Below, piece by piece: positions 1 to 12,763 of a stretch of DNA of 64,000 bases; position 1 is the stretch's first letter, and every line of letters starts with the position of its first letter. A program made the position numbers and the translations under genes. Source of the DNA: Bradyrhizobium nitroreducens (GTDB taxonomy: Bacteria; Pseudomonadota; Alphaproteobacteria; Rhizobiales; Xanthobacteraceae); contig NZ_LFJC01000003.1 in NCBI RefSeq assembly GCF_002776695.1, positions 4,152,145 through 4,216,144 on the forward strand, given 5' to 3'. The notes beneath the pieces were generated by a model. That model was not told the DNA's origin and searched no databases. It worked only from the letters and a program-made list of their open reading frames with translations.

Positions 1-8
1 AAACCATC

Positions 9-84
9 TGGTGGAGCCAGACGGGATCGAACCGACGACCTCATGCTTGCAAAGCACGCGCTCTCCCAGCTGAGCTATGGCCCC
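9..84 (-). tRNA. tRNA-Ala (anticodon TGC)
   Basis: The minus strand reads as a complete 76-nt tRNA starting GGGGCCATAGCTCAGC and ending in an encoded CCA. The anticodon loop carries TGC (CTTTGCAAG) and the T-loop has GGTTCGATCC. It is the second tRNA of the 16S-23S spacer, 33 nt after tRNA-Ile, as in most alphaproteobacterial rrn operons. The 23S gene would begin left of the window. Confidence 0.97.
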
Positions 85-117
85 GTAACCAGAAGACGAA
101 TGCTCACTCGATGAAAG

Positions 118-194
118 TGGTGGGCCTGGGAAGACTTGAACTTCCGACCTCACGCTTATCAAGCGCGCGCTCTAACCAACTGAGCTACAAGCCC
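118..194 (-). tRNA. tRNA-Ile (anticodon GAT)
   Basis: The minus strand holds a 77-nt tRNA with acceptor GGGCTTG pairing with CAGGCCC, D-arm TAGCTCAGTTGG, anticodon loop CTTGATAAG (GAT) and an encoded CCA. It lies between 16S and tRNA-Ala in the rrn internal spacer and is processed from the same transcript. Confidence 0.97.
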
Positions 195-1869
<1,675 letters not shown>

Positions 1870-2282
1870 TGGACTTGAACTTTGAACCGGCTGATCACAA
1901 CGTTTGACGAGGTCCCACCATTATCGACCGAAGTCGATGTGCTGCCCGCGATTCACATCGCTGGCAACGATGGTGTTTCCTTTAAAACGTGTACCGCCGA
2001 AGTCTTTCGTCCGGTCCCGAACCCGAAAGACCGAAGCCTTTCAAGAGCGAGACCCGCAAGGACTCCGCCGTCCACGTTTCTCTTTCTTCATCTTCACTTG
2101 TCAAACAGCCCGGGACCGATGAGGCCCCAACCTTCCAGAGAGGAAGGGTTCCGACACCCTTACCGACGATGGATGAACTCCAACCGACTGGTGTCGGCTG
2201 TTGTGTTCACTCAACAAGGTGAGGAGCATCAGTGGCGCGTTCGCTCGCCTTGGTCAGTGACCCGGCGGCGCCGCGCTCAGTG
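1870..2282 (-). other. rRNA operon leader
   Basis: This transcribed leader lies between the inferred start point near 2282 and the 16S 5' end. Several short frames occur on both strands but none has coding character. It should hold the 16S processing stem and antitermination elements; I could not place a convincing boxA. Confidence 0.6.
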
Positions 2283-2288
2283 GTTGGG

Positions 2289-2317
2289 GTTATAGGCCCC
2301 ACCTTCCGGGCTGTCAA
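2289..2317 (-). promoter_or_regulatory. rrn promoter, sigma-70 type
   Basis: Read on the minus strand, TTGACA (2312-2317) and TATAAC (2289-2294) are separated by exactly 17 bp. That is a near-consensus housekeeping promoter. The -35 is consensus and the spacing ideal, as expected for an rRNA operon. Immediately upstream (about 2320-2375) the sequence becomes A/T-rich, with an aaaaaattcaag run that could serve as an UP element. A second TTGACG lies at 2323-2328 but has no matching -10. Confidence 0.88.
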
Positions 2318-2993
2318 CGCCAATCGTCAACAAATCGTCGCACAGTGGATCGTCGAAAAAATTCAAGCGATTCCAATCAATTAGCGACCCATGGAATGCG
2401 ATGGCCGCCCCCGCGCGGCAAAAAATCTGAAAAAAAGTTTGCTCACTGGCGGGCTCCCGAGGGGGCTTCAGGGCCCCTCCGGAGCCCCCCTCCCGGCGCC
2501 CTTCCAGGCCCCCACCACCGGCCCGGGCGGGCGGGGACCTTCCCCGACCCGACCGCTCTGGGCCGACGGGCCCTTCTGTGCCCGAGGGGGCTTACGCCCG
2601 CTCGGGCCGGGCCCCGCCCGTAGTCAGACGGGGCCAGTTAAGGCCGCCCGTTCAGGAAACTTTTTCCATGACAGGCGCCGTACTTGAGCCACAATCCCGC
2701 GGCGTTCTGATAAGAGACAAGCTTGAATCGCGGGATGCCAGTGGGGGCTGCCGGCGGTTTTCATGGGGTCAGAGGAAGGCGATCTTGCAGATGACGCGGC
2801 CTTCCCCGGACATTCGAGAGACATCGAGAGCGCTTTTTCCGTCCAGCTGTTCGTAATTTCGGCCGGTCCCCGTCGGGGGCCTCCTGAGCGCGGACGCCTG
2901 TGCGGCTTGCCTTTTTCCGGCGATGCCCCTTCAAGAGGGCGACGAGGACAAGGTTCGGACCGGGCTTCTTGGGTCGTTGATTGGGGGACTTGA
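2318..2993. other. Long GC-rich intergenic region without a recognisable gene
   Basis: This 676-bp gap separates the rrn promoter from the M23 peptidase gene. From about 2450 to 2640 it is extremely G+C rich, with runs of C or G on one strand and nested inverted repeats, for example CCCGAG at 2581-2586 facing CTCGGG near 2601-2606. The overlapping frames in all phases reflect lack of stop codons in GC-rich DNA; none has a ribosome site and recognisable protein. I see no tRNA or known ncRNA. The promoter of the M23 gene must lie in its right half but is not obvious. Confidence 0.6.
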
Positions 2994-5057
2994 GTGAACC
3001 ACAGGACGTCACGCGGCGCTTACGGGCGTGAGACCGGGATCATCGATCTCGGCCACGAGCCGCCGCTGTCCGTCGACGGTTCCGAGGCCGCCGTGATCGA
3101 CCGCCGCCGCGTTTCGGTGCAGTGGTTCAGCGGGACAATCTTGACCGGACTCTGCGGCGCAGCCCTGATCGGCGGCGCCGTTTTCGCATCGCTCGACGGC
3201 GAAATGACCTTCGCCAAGGTGCCGGAGCGGGTCGAGGGCGCGCTGCGCGGTGCATTCGGCGCCGCCGATCGCGCCGCCACGCTGCACAAGAGCGACCGCC
3301 TGCCGCCGCCGAGCGAATCCACGGCATCCCGCAACATCGTGCGCGTCTCCACCGTCGCCCGCGTCGGCAACCGCGACGTGATGCGGGTGCGTCCCTTCGT
3401 GCGGATCGCCGGCAATCTGTCCATGACGACGAGCGATCTGTCGGCGAAGATTCCGCCGTTCAACGCCCAGCGCCTGCTCACCGATGTCGGCTCCGATCCG
3501 AAGACGGCAGCGGAAGACCCGAACAATCCGGAAGCGGTCGAGCCCGACGCGGAAGTCTCCTTCGTCACCAAGGACCTGTCGTCGGTGCTGCCGAAGGCCA
3601 AGATCTCCGCCGTGGTGGCGCTCGACGACATCCTGATGCGGGTGCGCGACGCCGCCAATTGGCGCGGCAATGGCGGGGTGCGCTACGCCTCGCTCGCCAA
3701 TGCCGCCGCCGACATTTCCGGCGCGACCGGCCCCTCCGACATCAGAACCGCCTACGCTCCCGAGGCCTCGCCCTCCGATCCCTATGCCGGCTTCGAGACG
3801 CGCGTGGTGCCGGAAAACGTGACGCTGCTGCCCAAGACCAAGGAGCAGATCACCGGCGGCAATCCCAACGGCGAACGCGTCCATCTGGTCAAGAAGGGCG
3901 ACAGCGTCGCTTCGGTGCTGCGCGATCTCGGCGCGAACGCCGAGGAGATCAAGGCGATCACCGCGACGCTCGGGCCCCGCGGCCGCGACGGCGGCCTGAA
4001 GGAAGGCGAGAAGCTCCGCATCCTGATGGCGCCCGCGAATCCCGGCGCCCGCCTCCAGCCCTACCGCGTCGTCGTCGCCAACGAGACCATGGTCGAGGCG
4101 ATCGCGGCGCTGTCCGATCTCGGCAAATACGTCGCGGTCGACGTCTCCAGCATGAACACCGTCGCCGACGCTGCGGCCAACGCGAGCAGCGATGACGATG
4201 ACGACGATGACGGCTCCGGCGTGCGGCTGTACCAGAGCATCTACGAGACCGCGATGCGCAACAAGGTGCCGATGCCGGTCATCGAGGACATGATCAAGAT
4301 CTACTCCTACGACGTCGATTTCCAGCGCAAGGTGCAGCCGGGCGATTCCTTCGACGTGTTCTATGCCGGCGAAGACGAGGGCGTGACGTCGAGCGAAAAG
4401 AACGACGTGCTGTTCGCCTCCCTCACCGTCGGCGGCGAGACCAAGAAATACTACCGTTACCAGAGCCCCGACGATGGCGTCGTCGACTACTATGACGAGA
4501 CCGGCAAGAGCGCGAAGAAGTTCCTGGTCAGGAAGCCCGTCAACAACGCCATCATGCGCTCGGGCTTCGGCGGTCGCCGCCATCCGATCCTCGGTTATGT
4601 GAAGATGCACACCGGCGTCGACTGGGCCACCGCCTACGGCACGCCGATCTTCGCCTCCGGCAACGGCGTGATCGAGAAGGCCGGCCCCGAAGGCGGCTAC
4701 GGCAAGTACATCCGCATCAAGCATTCCAACGGGTACGAGACCGCCTACGGCCACATGTCGGCTTTCGCCAAGGGCATGGAGGCGGGCAAGAAGGTGCGTC
4801 AGGGCCAGGTGATCGGCTTCGTCGGCTCGACCGGCCAGTCGACCGGCCCCCACGTCCACTACGAGATCCTGGTCAACGGCCGCTTCGTCGATCCGATGCG
4901 CGTAAAGCTGCCGCGCGGCCGGTCGCTCGAAGGCCCGATGCTCGCAAGCTTCGAGAAGGAGCGCGACCGGCTCGAGGGCATGATGAGCGGCCGCGGCGGC
5001 GCCATCGCCCGTATGTCGGACGCGACCGGCGGCCCATTGCAGGTCAGCAACCGCTGA
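2994..5057 (+). CDS. M23 family metallopeptidase, membrane-anchored
   Basis: The predicted 687-aa protein is a peptidoglycan endopeptidase of the LytM/M23 type. A cytoplasmic N-terminus of about 40 residues precedes one membrane segment (residues ~44-67), so most of the protein is periplasmic. A LysM/OapA-like stretch (VHLVKKGDSVASVLRDLG, ~295-312) precedes the C-terminal peptidase domain. The zinc and catalytic set is present: H539xxxD543 (MHTGVD) and H620-V-H622 (HVHYE). Residues ~399-406 are an unbroken acidic run encoded by a GAC/GAT repeat at 4191-4211. The GTG start was chosen because no earlier start gives a better protein; an N-terminal extension cannot be excluded. It probably cuts peptide cross-links during growth or division. 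No operon partner is evident. Confidence 0.9.
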   Translation: MNHRTSRGAYGRETGIIDLGHEPPLSVDGSEAAVIDRRRVSVQWFSGTILTGLCGAALIGGAVFASLDGEMTFAKVPERVEGALRGAFGAADRAATLHKSDRLPPPSESTASRNIVRVSTVARVGNRDVMRVRPFVRIAGNLSMTTSDLSAKIPPFNAQRLLTDVGSDPKTAAEDPNNPEAVEPDAEVSFVTKDLSSVLPKAKISAVVALDDILMRVRDAANWRGNGGVRYASLANAAADISGATGPSDIRTAYAPEASPSDPYAGFETRVVPENVTLLPKTKEQITGGNPNGERVHLVKKGDSVASVLRDLGANAEEIKAITATLGPRGRDGGLKEGEKLRILMAPANPGARLQPYRVVVANETMVEAIAALSDLGKYVAVDVSSMNTVADAAANASSDDDDDDDGSGVRLYQSIYETAMRNKVPMPVIEDMIKIYSYDVDFQRKVQPGDSFDVFYAGEDEGVTSSEKNDVLFASLTVGGETKKYYRYQSPDDGVVDYYDETGKSAKKFLVRKPVNNAIMRSGFGGRRHPILGYVKMHTGVDWATAYGTPIFASGNGVIEKAGPEGGYGKYIRIKHSNGYETAYGHMSAFAKGMEAGKKVRQGQVIGFVGSTGQSTGPHVHYEILVNGRFVDPMRVKLPRGRSLEGPMLASFEKERDRLEGMMSGRGGAIARMSDATGGPLQVSNR

Positions 5058-5209
5058 TAGCAACCGGCCGAGACCGGCCGGACATCGTCAAACACAATCC
5101 GAATTCTTCGTTGTTCGCGTGAGGCTGCTTGCCAGCGTCACAACGTGAAGTTTCGTTTGCCAAAGCGGCCCGAGGAGCGAATACTTTCCAAAAAACGGGA
5201 GGTCTCGCC

Positions 5210-6829
5210 ATGAAGAACAGGCTCGCCTGCACAGCCTTCGTCGCTGCGCTTTTGGCTACCACGACCGCATTTGCCGACAATTGGGAGGTGACGAAGCTCG
5301 TTCCCGGCTCGGCCTTCCATGGCGTGCACGGGCTCGGTGTCGACAAGGCCGGCCATCTGTTCGCCGGCAGCGTCGCCGGCGCTGCGCTCTACGAGGTCGA
5401 CATCACAGGCGGTACCGCCAAGGTTGCAATTCCCTCGCCTGTGGGCATGGCCGACGACATCGCGTTCGCGCCTGACGGCACCATGGCCTGGACCGGATTT
5501 CTGACCGGCGACCTCTATTCGCGCAAGGGCGAGGGCCCGATCAAGAAGCTCGCGAGCGGCCTTCCCGGAATCAACTCGCTCGCCTTCCGCAAGGACGGCC
5601 GGCTCTACGCCACCACCGTTTTCCTCGGCGACACGCTCTATGAAATCGACGTCGAGGGCGTGAAGCCGCCGCGCCAGATCATGGAGAAGATGGGCGGCCT
5701 CAACGGCTTCGAGTTCGGTCCCGACGACAAGCTCTATGGCCCGCTCTGGTTCAAGGGACAGGTCGCCAAGGTCGACGTCGACAAGGCCGAGCTGACCGTC
5801 GTCGCCGACGGCTTCAAGATCCCAGCCGCGGTGAACTTCGATTCCAAGGGCAATTTGTGGGTGGTCGACACCGCGCTCGGTCAGCTCGTCCGGGTCGATC
5901 CCAAATCGGGCACCAAGACCGTGGTCGCGCAACTGAAGCCGTCGCTGGACAATCTCGCGATCGACGACAAGGACCGCATCTACGTCTCCAACATGGCCGA
6001 CAACGGCATCCAGGAGGTCGATCCCGCGACCGGCCAGGCCAGGCAGGTCATCGTCGGCAAGCTCGCGCTACCGGGCGGCATCGGCGTCACCTCGGAGAAC
6101 GGCAAGGATACGATCCACATCGCCGACGTGTTCGCCTATCGTACGGTGGACGGCGCGACCGGCGAGGTCACCGAGAAGGCCCGCATGCACGCCGCTGGCA
6201 CCACGCTCGAATATCCGATGAGCGCGACGGCGCGGGACAACGACGTGGTGCTGTCGAGCTGGTTCACCGGCACCGTGCAGGTGATCGACGCCAAGACCGG
6301 CGCAACGCGCGACATGCTGCACGGCTTCAAGGCGCCGCACGATGCGATCGTGCTCGCGGACGGCAGCATCCTGGTGGCGGAGCTCGGCACCAAGTCGCTG
6401 GTCAAGGTGAGCGGCGAGCACGGCAAGGACCGCACCACGCTGATTGGCGGCCTCGAGGGCCCGGTCGGGCTGGTCCGTGGCAAGGCCGACGAAGTCTACG
6501 TCACCGAGGCTTTTGCGGGCACCGTGTCCCGGATCGACAGCAACGGCGAAAAGACCGTGGTCGCCAAGGAGCTGAAAATGCCGGAAGGCATCGCGCGCGG
6601 CAGCGACGGCACCCTGATCGTGGCGGAAGTCGGCGCCAAGCGTCTGATCGCGATCGCGCCGGAGGATGGCAAGGTGACGGAAATCGTGGCCAATCTTTCG
6701 ATCGGCCTCGAGGGCGCGCCTGGCGGATTGCCGACCAACATTCCGACCGGCGTCGGGATCGGGGCGAGCGGAGCGATCTACTTCTCGTCGGACGTGGAGA
6801 ATGCGATCTACAAGGTGGTGAAGAAGTAG
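5210..6829 (+). CDS. Periplasmic NHL/SMP-30-like beta-propeller protein
   Basis: The 539-aa product begins with a clear Sec signal peptide (MKNRLACTAFVAALLATTTAFA, written here as residues 1 to 22). The rest consists of repeated blades of the type G-VD---LYV-D, typical of SMP-30/gluconolactonase and NHL-repeat folds. Substrate and catalytic role cannot be read from sequence. The start at 5210 is supported by GGGAGG 8 nt upstream and by the signal peptide beginning exactly there; an in-frame extension back to 5129 would bury it. It stands alone between the M23 gene and the lower-GC island. It could be a lactonase or a non-enzymatic binding propeller. Confidence 0.8.
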   Translation: MKNRLACTAFVAALLATTTAFADNWEVTKLVPGSAFHGVHGLGVDKAGHLFAGSVAGAALYEVDITGGTAKVAIPSPVGMADDIAFAPDGTMAWTGFLTGDLYSRKGEGPIKKLASGLPGINSLAFRKDGRLYATTVFLGDTLYEIDVEGVKPPRQIMEKMGGLNGFEFGPDDKLYGPLWFKGQVAKVDVDKAELTVVADGFKIPAAVNFDSKGNLWVVDTALGQLVRVDPKSGTKTVVAQLKPSLDNLAIDDKDRIYVSNMADNGIQEVDPATGQARQVIVGKLALPGGIGVTSENGKDTIHIADVFAYRTVDGATGEVTEKARMHAAGTTLEYPMSATARDNDVVLSSWFTGTVQVIDAKTGATRDMLHGFKAPHDAIVLADGSILVAELGTKSLVKVSGEHGKDRTTLIGGLEGPVGLVRGKADEVYVTEAFAGTVSRIDSNGEKTVVAKELKMPEGIARGSDGTLIVAEVGAKRLIAIAPEDGKVTEIVANLSIGLEGAPGGLPTNIPTGVGIGASGAIYFSSDVENAIYKVVKK

Positions 6830-7217
6830 CGGCGTACTGCAAAACTGACCGCGACGGATCGGCGCGCAGCTTCCAGTCGGATGCTGACCGTTTGACCTCT
6901 CCCGCGCAGGGTGGTTGTCGACATGTTGGAACGACATCGGGGCGGGACGTCACCCTCGCCAAACCTCAGCTGTCACGGTGCATTGCAGCAAGGCAGCCGC
7001 TGGTAGAGACTGACGAGCTAGCGCTCGCTCGTATCGCTCGCCGCCAGCATTGCGTGATGAAAGCCTCCTTTGAATCAAAAGCTTAAGTTGCGATGTGGCG
7101 CAACCGCAACGCGCCCATAACTTTTTTGCGCGCGATTGGATTCAACTCTCCTTTAGATTGTCAACAATCTCCGCGCGTGTTTCGATGTGCCCATAATTTG
7201 CAGCGGCGGGGGCGGCT
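6830..7217. other. Intergenic region, lower GC, with palindrome
   Basis: These 388 bp hold no credible gene. Base composition becomes more A/T rich than in flanking genes from about 7060 on, where runs such as aacttttttgcg appear. A near-perfect palindrome at 7155-7170 lies in the presumed promoter region of the following lipoprotein gene. Confidence 0.55.
7155..7170. promoter_or_regulatory. Palindromic operator candidate upstream of the lipoprotein gene
   Basis: AGATTGT and ACAATCT face each other across a 2-nt centre. The inner ATTGT-N2-ACAAT resembles operators of FadR-type GntR regulators (core TNGTNNNACNA). No GntR gene lies nearby, so the cognate regulator would be encoded elsewhere. 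It sits 47 nt before the GTG start at 7218. Confidence 0.4.
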
Positions 7218-8396
7218 GTGCGTATTCGTACATTTCTTAGAGTCATTGTTGTTGCGATTGGCTTGGGTGGGTGCGGTTGGGGAGGAGCGTTGAATCCTCC
7301 ACGCCTTGTGTCGAGCGGTGAGACGGATACGTCGATCCAGCTCTTTATCCAGGCGTCAATCCTCATGCTGCAGGCGTACGGATTTTCGACCGTACCTTAC
7401 GAGGACATTCAATTTCGTTCAGAGCGGGCGGGCTTTCAAACGCTGCCTTTCGTCATGCCCACCAGCGGGCGGATCACGCCGCATCTCATCAACGGCATGG
7501 CCGCGCCAAGAGCCGACTATCTGACATATGTGCAGACCTTGGGCACAAAGCCCCTGGTCAAGTACTACATCCGAACGGGGCTTCGAGCTGCCCAACTCGT
7601 CTGCCGAAATCATCTGATGAGGCTCGACGAGGGCAACCAGTACTTGGAGTTCATCAAGAAGGAAATCGGTGTTGGCGCCTCATTCACCAGCGCGGTGCTG
7701 GCGCTGGTGAATGCGAACGCCACGCTGACAAAATCATTCCTGATCGCCACGACGGGCGTGAACGATGGGCTCAATGCCTTTGAAGAATACCGATATCTGT
7801 CGATCGACCGCGACGTGGCCCGAACGCTGGTGGAGACCGCGCAGAACAAATACGCGGAATTCTTTCTGAACCAGGTGGATCAGTCCAACTTCGATAACAA
7901 CGTCGCCGTTGGGGGATACACATTTTCCGATGCACTGAACGCGGTCAGCACAATCGAATATCAGTGTACGCGTGAAGGCATCCGTTACCTACTGAACCGA
8001 TCGATCAACAACACCCCGACGAATATGGAGATTGATGCCGCCACCGGGACGGTCATGTTCAAGTCGGCCAGGGACACGACGAATGGAACGGGCCTTGGCT
8101 CCGCAGCTCTGATCTCCAACTCAAAGACCCAGCTGCAGCCGCTCGATCCGGCTGGGACAGATCCGAGCGCGATGTTCGATAACAGACTCAACAGCTTCGA
8201 AAAGCAACTCTCATCCGAAATGATTGCCGGTTGGCAAGCCAAGGTCTGCGCGTCGCTCCACGACGGCAAGCTCGGAGGACCGGGGTCGTCAACCCGGGTC
8301 GCAATCATGACTTTCCTGGGCAAGACCGGTCAATCTGGCGCGCTTTCGCCGAAGGACATCACGCGATTGAGGATTGCCCAAGCGAGGAAGTGTTGA
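7218..8396 (+). CDS. Putative lipoprotein of unknown function
   Basis: The 392-aa product begins with a type II signal peptide: MRIR, a hydrophobic stretch, and lipobox LGGC with the lipidated cysteine at residue 19. The mature protein is mixed alpha-helical with a hydrophobic small-residue segment at about residues 150-180 (VGASFTSAVLALVNANATLTKSF broken here as VGASFTSAVLALVNAN followed by ATLTKSF). Several cysteines occur (CRNH, QCTREG, KVCASL, terminal KC) that could form disulfides. I recognise no catalytic motif or named domain. The next gene starts 19 nt downstream on the same strand, so the two are probably co-transcribed. The region is less GC-rich than its neighbours, which suggests a different origin. 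Confidence 0.75.
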   Translation: MRIRTFLRVIVVAIGLGGCGWGGALNPPRLVSSGETDTSIQLFIQASILMLQAYGFSTVPYEDIQFRSERAGFQTLPFVMPTSGRITPHLINGMAAPRADYLTYVQTLGTKPLVKYYIRTGLRAAQLVCRNHLMRLDEGNQYLEFIKKEIGVGASFTSAVLALVNANATLTKSFLIATTGVNDGLNAFEEYRYLSIDRDVARTLVETAQNKYAEFFLNQVDQSNFDNNVAVGGYTFSDALNAVSTIEYQCTREGIRYLLNRSINNTPTNMEIDAATGTVMFKSARDTTNGTGLGSAALISNSKTQLQPLDPAGTDPSAMFDNRLNSFEKQLSSEMIAGWQAKVCASLHDGKLGGPGSSTRVAIMTFLGKTGQSGALSPKDITRLRIAQARKC

Positions 8397-8415
8397 CGTG
8401 TAAGAGGAGGAGCTA

Positions 8416-8859
8416 GTGGCCGAGATTGATCGACCGACATTCGCCGCGGAATGTATCGAACAGGGAAATAGATTTGGCGCCTGGGCCCACTATCTCGTCG
8501 CCGTCGCCAAGCTTCGGTCCGGAATCGACGATGCCGTCAAAGACACTAAGTTTGGACCATTCGGACTGACACAAGAGCAATGGAACGGGCTCCTCAAGGG
8601 CGAACTCGGTCTCGAGGCAGAAGACGTCAAGATTTGGCAGATGCAATGCCTGCTGGTCGCGTCATGGACTCACGACATTCATCGGGGTCTCGTCACTACA
8701 AACGGACGGAATCCGACATCGGAAGAGATATATGGCAAGCAGTTCCCCGGAGACGACGTGGCCGGCCTCAACCAGGCCCTGACCGATACCCGCGCGTTGA
8801 TGCCGAGCGGCCAGGCCGTTGCTGCCGGCACGCCGGTCGATCCAAAAACTCCAACTTAG
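8416..8859 (+). CDS. Small protein with a possible degenerate lysozyme/SLT-like motif
   Basis: The 147-aa product starts with GTG behind a strong AGGAGGAG site at 8404-8411. It has no signal peptide or membrane segment. Residues ~10-60 read FAAECIEQGNRFG, then HYLVAVAKLRSGID, then GPFGLTQEQWN. This spacing recalls the active-site region of lytic transglycosylases (AVA-xESG followed by GxxQ), but the catalytic glutamate position holds arginine or serine. I infer a lysozyme-fold-like non-catalytic domain; this is resemblance, not proof. The C-terminus is Ala/Pro/Thr-rich. It follows the lipoprotein gene closely. Confidence 0.65.
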   Translation: MAEIDRPTFAAECIEQGNRFGAWAHYLVAVAKLRSGIDDAVKDTKFGPFGLTQEQWNGLLKGELGLEAEDVKIWQMQCLLVASWTHDIHRGLVTTNGRNPTSEEIYGKQFPGDDVAGLNQALTDTRALMPSGQAVAAGTPVDPKTPT

Positions 8860-8880
8860 GAAGGCAAACCCTCAGCCCAC

Positions 8881-8918
8881 AAAAAGCCGCCCCGGCGAGG
8901 CGGACCTCTCCGGGGCGG
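8881..8918 (-). terminator. Rho-independent terminator of clpB
   Basis: On the minus strand a perfect 9-bp stem (CCGCCCCGG against CCGGGGCGG) with a 14-nt loop is followed by five T residues. It lies 31 nt past the clpB stop codon. On the plus strand the same hairpin lies just after the 8416-8859 gene but lacks a U-tract there. Confidence 0.88.
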
Positions 8919-8948
8919 GTTGTCGTTTCAGGCTTCGAACGGCCGCGT

Positions 8949-11588
<2,640 letters not shown>

Positions 11589-11829
11589 CTCTTTTGTCCC
11601 TCGGCCTGCCCTCGGGGCCCTCTAAGGCACCCCAATACGGCATCTTCATTGGGTTTCCGCTGACTGCATTGAGGTTTCTCAAGCGGTAAACGATCGTCAT
11701 TTACCGACGTTGCCGCCGGCCTGAGGCAGATGTGGGAAGCAGGTTGCGGATGCGAAAGAGGCGAGTTCACAATTTCGTGCGCCGATCCGCCGGCTTGGCG
11801 GGGCCGGGGCGAATCCCTTAAGTGACGGC

Positions 11830-12633
11830 ATGATCCCTGCCGCAAAGCCAGCCAGCCAGACCGCCGAGATTACCGGCCTCTACCGCTACCCGATCAAGGG
11901 CCTGACGCCGGAGCCTCTGCGCCGCGTCCTTTTGCGGACGGGCCAGACCCTTCCCGCCGACCGCCGCTACGCCATCGAGAACGGCCCGAGCGGCTTCGAT
12001 CCCGAGCAGCCCGAGTGGAAGCCGAAAATCCAGTTCCTGATGCTCGCGCGCAATGAGCGGCTGGCCGAGCTCGACAGCCGCTTCGACGATGCCAGCAACG
12101 TCCTGACCATCCGCAAGGACGGCCAGACCGTCGCCAGCGGGAACCTCGAGACCGCGGCCGGGCGCGCCGCCATCGAGCGCTATTTCACGGAGAACTTCCA
12201 GCCGGAGCTGAAGGGACCGCCCAAGGTTCTCTCCGGCCGCGACCACAGCTTCTCCGACGTCGCCCGCAAGGTCGTCTCCATCATCAACCTGAACAGCGTG
12301 CGCGCGATCGAGACCATGCTGGGCGGCACCGCGGTGCATCCCTTGCGCTTCCGCGCCAATCTCTACGTGACGGGGTGGCCGGCCTGGTCGGAGCTCGATC
12401 TCGTCGGCCAGACGCTCGCGATCGGGCAGGCCCGATTGAAGGTCGTCAAGCGCATCGTCCGCTGCCCCGCCACCAATGTGGACCCGGTGACGGCCAAGCG
12501 CGATCTCGAGATCCCGCCGACGCTTTCGCGTCATCTCGGCCACATGGACTGCGGCATCTATGGCGAGGTCATCGAAGGTGGCGAGATCGGCATCGGCGAT
12601 GCGGTCGCGGTGGAAGAGCCGAGATTGGTGTGA
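11830..12633 (+). CDS. MOSC domain-containing protein
   Basis: The 267-aa protein has the MOSC N-terminal beta-barrel signature (GLYRYPIKGLTPE, residues ~16-28) and a C-terminal MOSC domain. That domain contains RCPATNVDP (residues ~214-222), where the conserved cysteine would bind or transfer sulfur or the molybdenum cofactor. The family includes eukaryotic mARC and the MoCo sulfurase C-terminus, and bacterial YiiM/YcbX reductases of N-hydroxylated compounds. The size fits a YcbX-like protein without the ferredoxin domain. It is transcribed divergently from clpB and is probably a single-gene unit. Confidence 0.85.
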   Translation: MIPAAKPASQTAEITGLYRYPIKGLTPEPLRRVLLRTGQTLPADRRYAIENGPSGFDPEQPEWKPKIQFLMLARNERLAELDSRFDDASNVLTIRKDGQTVASGNLETAAGRAAIERYFTENFQPELKGPPKVLSGRDHSFSDVARKVVSIINLNSVRAIETMLGGTAVHPLRFRANLYVTGWPAWSELDLVGQTLAIGQARLKVVKRIVRCPATNVDPVTAKRDLEIPPTLSRHLGHMDCGIYGEVIEGGEIGIGDAVAVEEPRLV

Positions 12634-12639
12634 CGGTTC

Positions 12640-12753
12640 GTAGGGTGGGTTAGCCGTAGGCGTAACCCACCACCGCCTGTCTCCGCCGAAACAGAAGAGG
12701 TGGGTTACGCCAGCGGACCGCGCTTCGCGCGACCGCCAGCTAACCCACCCTAC
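12640..12753. repeat. Intergenic inverted repeat (GTAGGGTGGGTTAGC family)
   Basis: A 15-bp arm at 12640-12654 (GTAGGGTGGGTTAGC) is matched by its exact complement at 12739-12753. Inner arms (GTAACCCACC and GGTGGGTTACG) give a second nested hairpin. The element fills the gap between two convergent genes and could act as a bidirectional transcription barrier. It looks like a REP/MITE-type element; no transposase is present. Confidence 0.85.
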
Positions 12754-12763
12754 CGATCTCACC

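Noticed and set aside
3009..5063. A 684-codon open frame on the minus strand opposite the M23 gene
   Set aside because: It is the antisense shadow of a GC-rich gene. Its protein is His/Ala/Gly/Arg-rich with no domain, while the plus strand has intact M23 motifs.
11589..11760. Sigma-32 heat-shock promoter or CIRCE element before clpB
   Set aside because: A CTTGAG occurs, but no -10 of the right type lies at the right distance. There is no TTAGCACTC inverted repeat.
12640..12753. CRISPR or insertion-sequence remnant
   Set aside because: There are no direct repeats with spacers and no transposase. The structure is one inverted repeat, as at the other intergenic elements.
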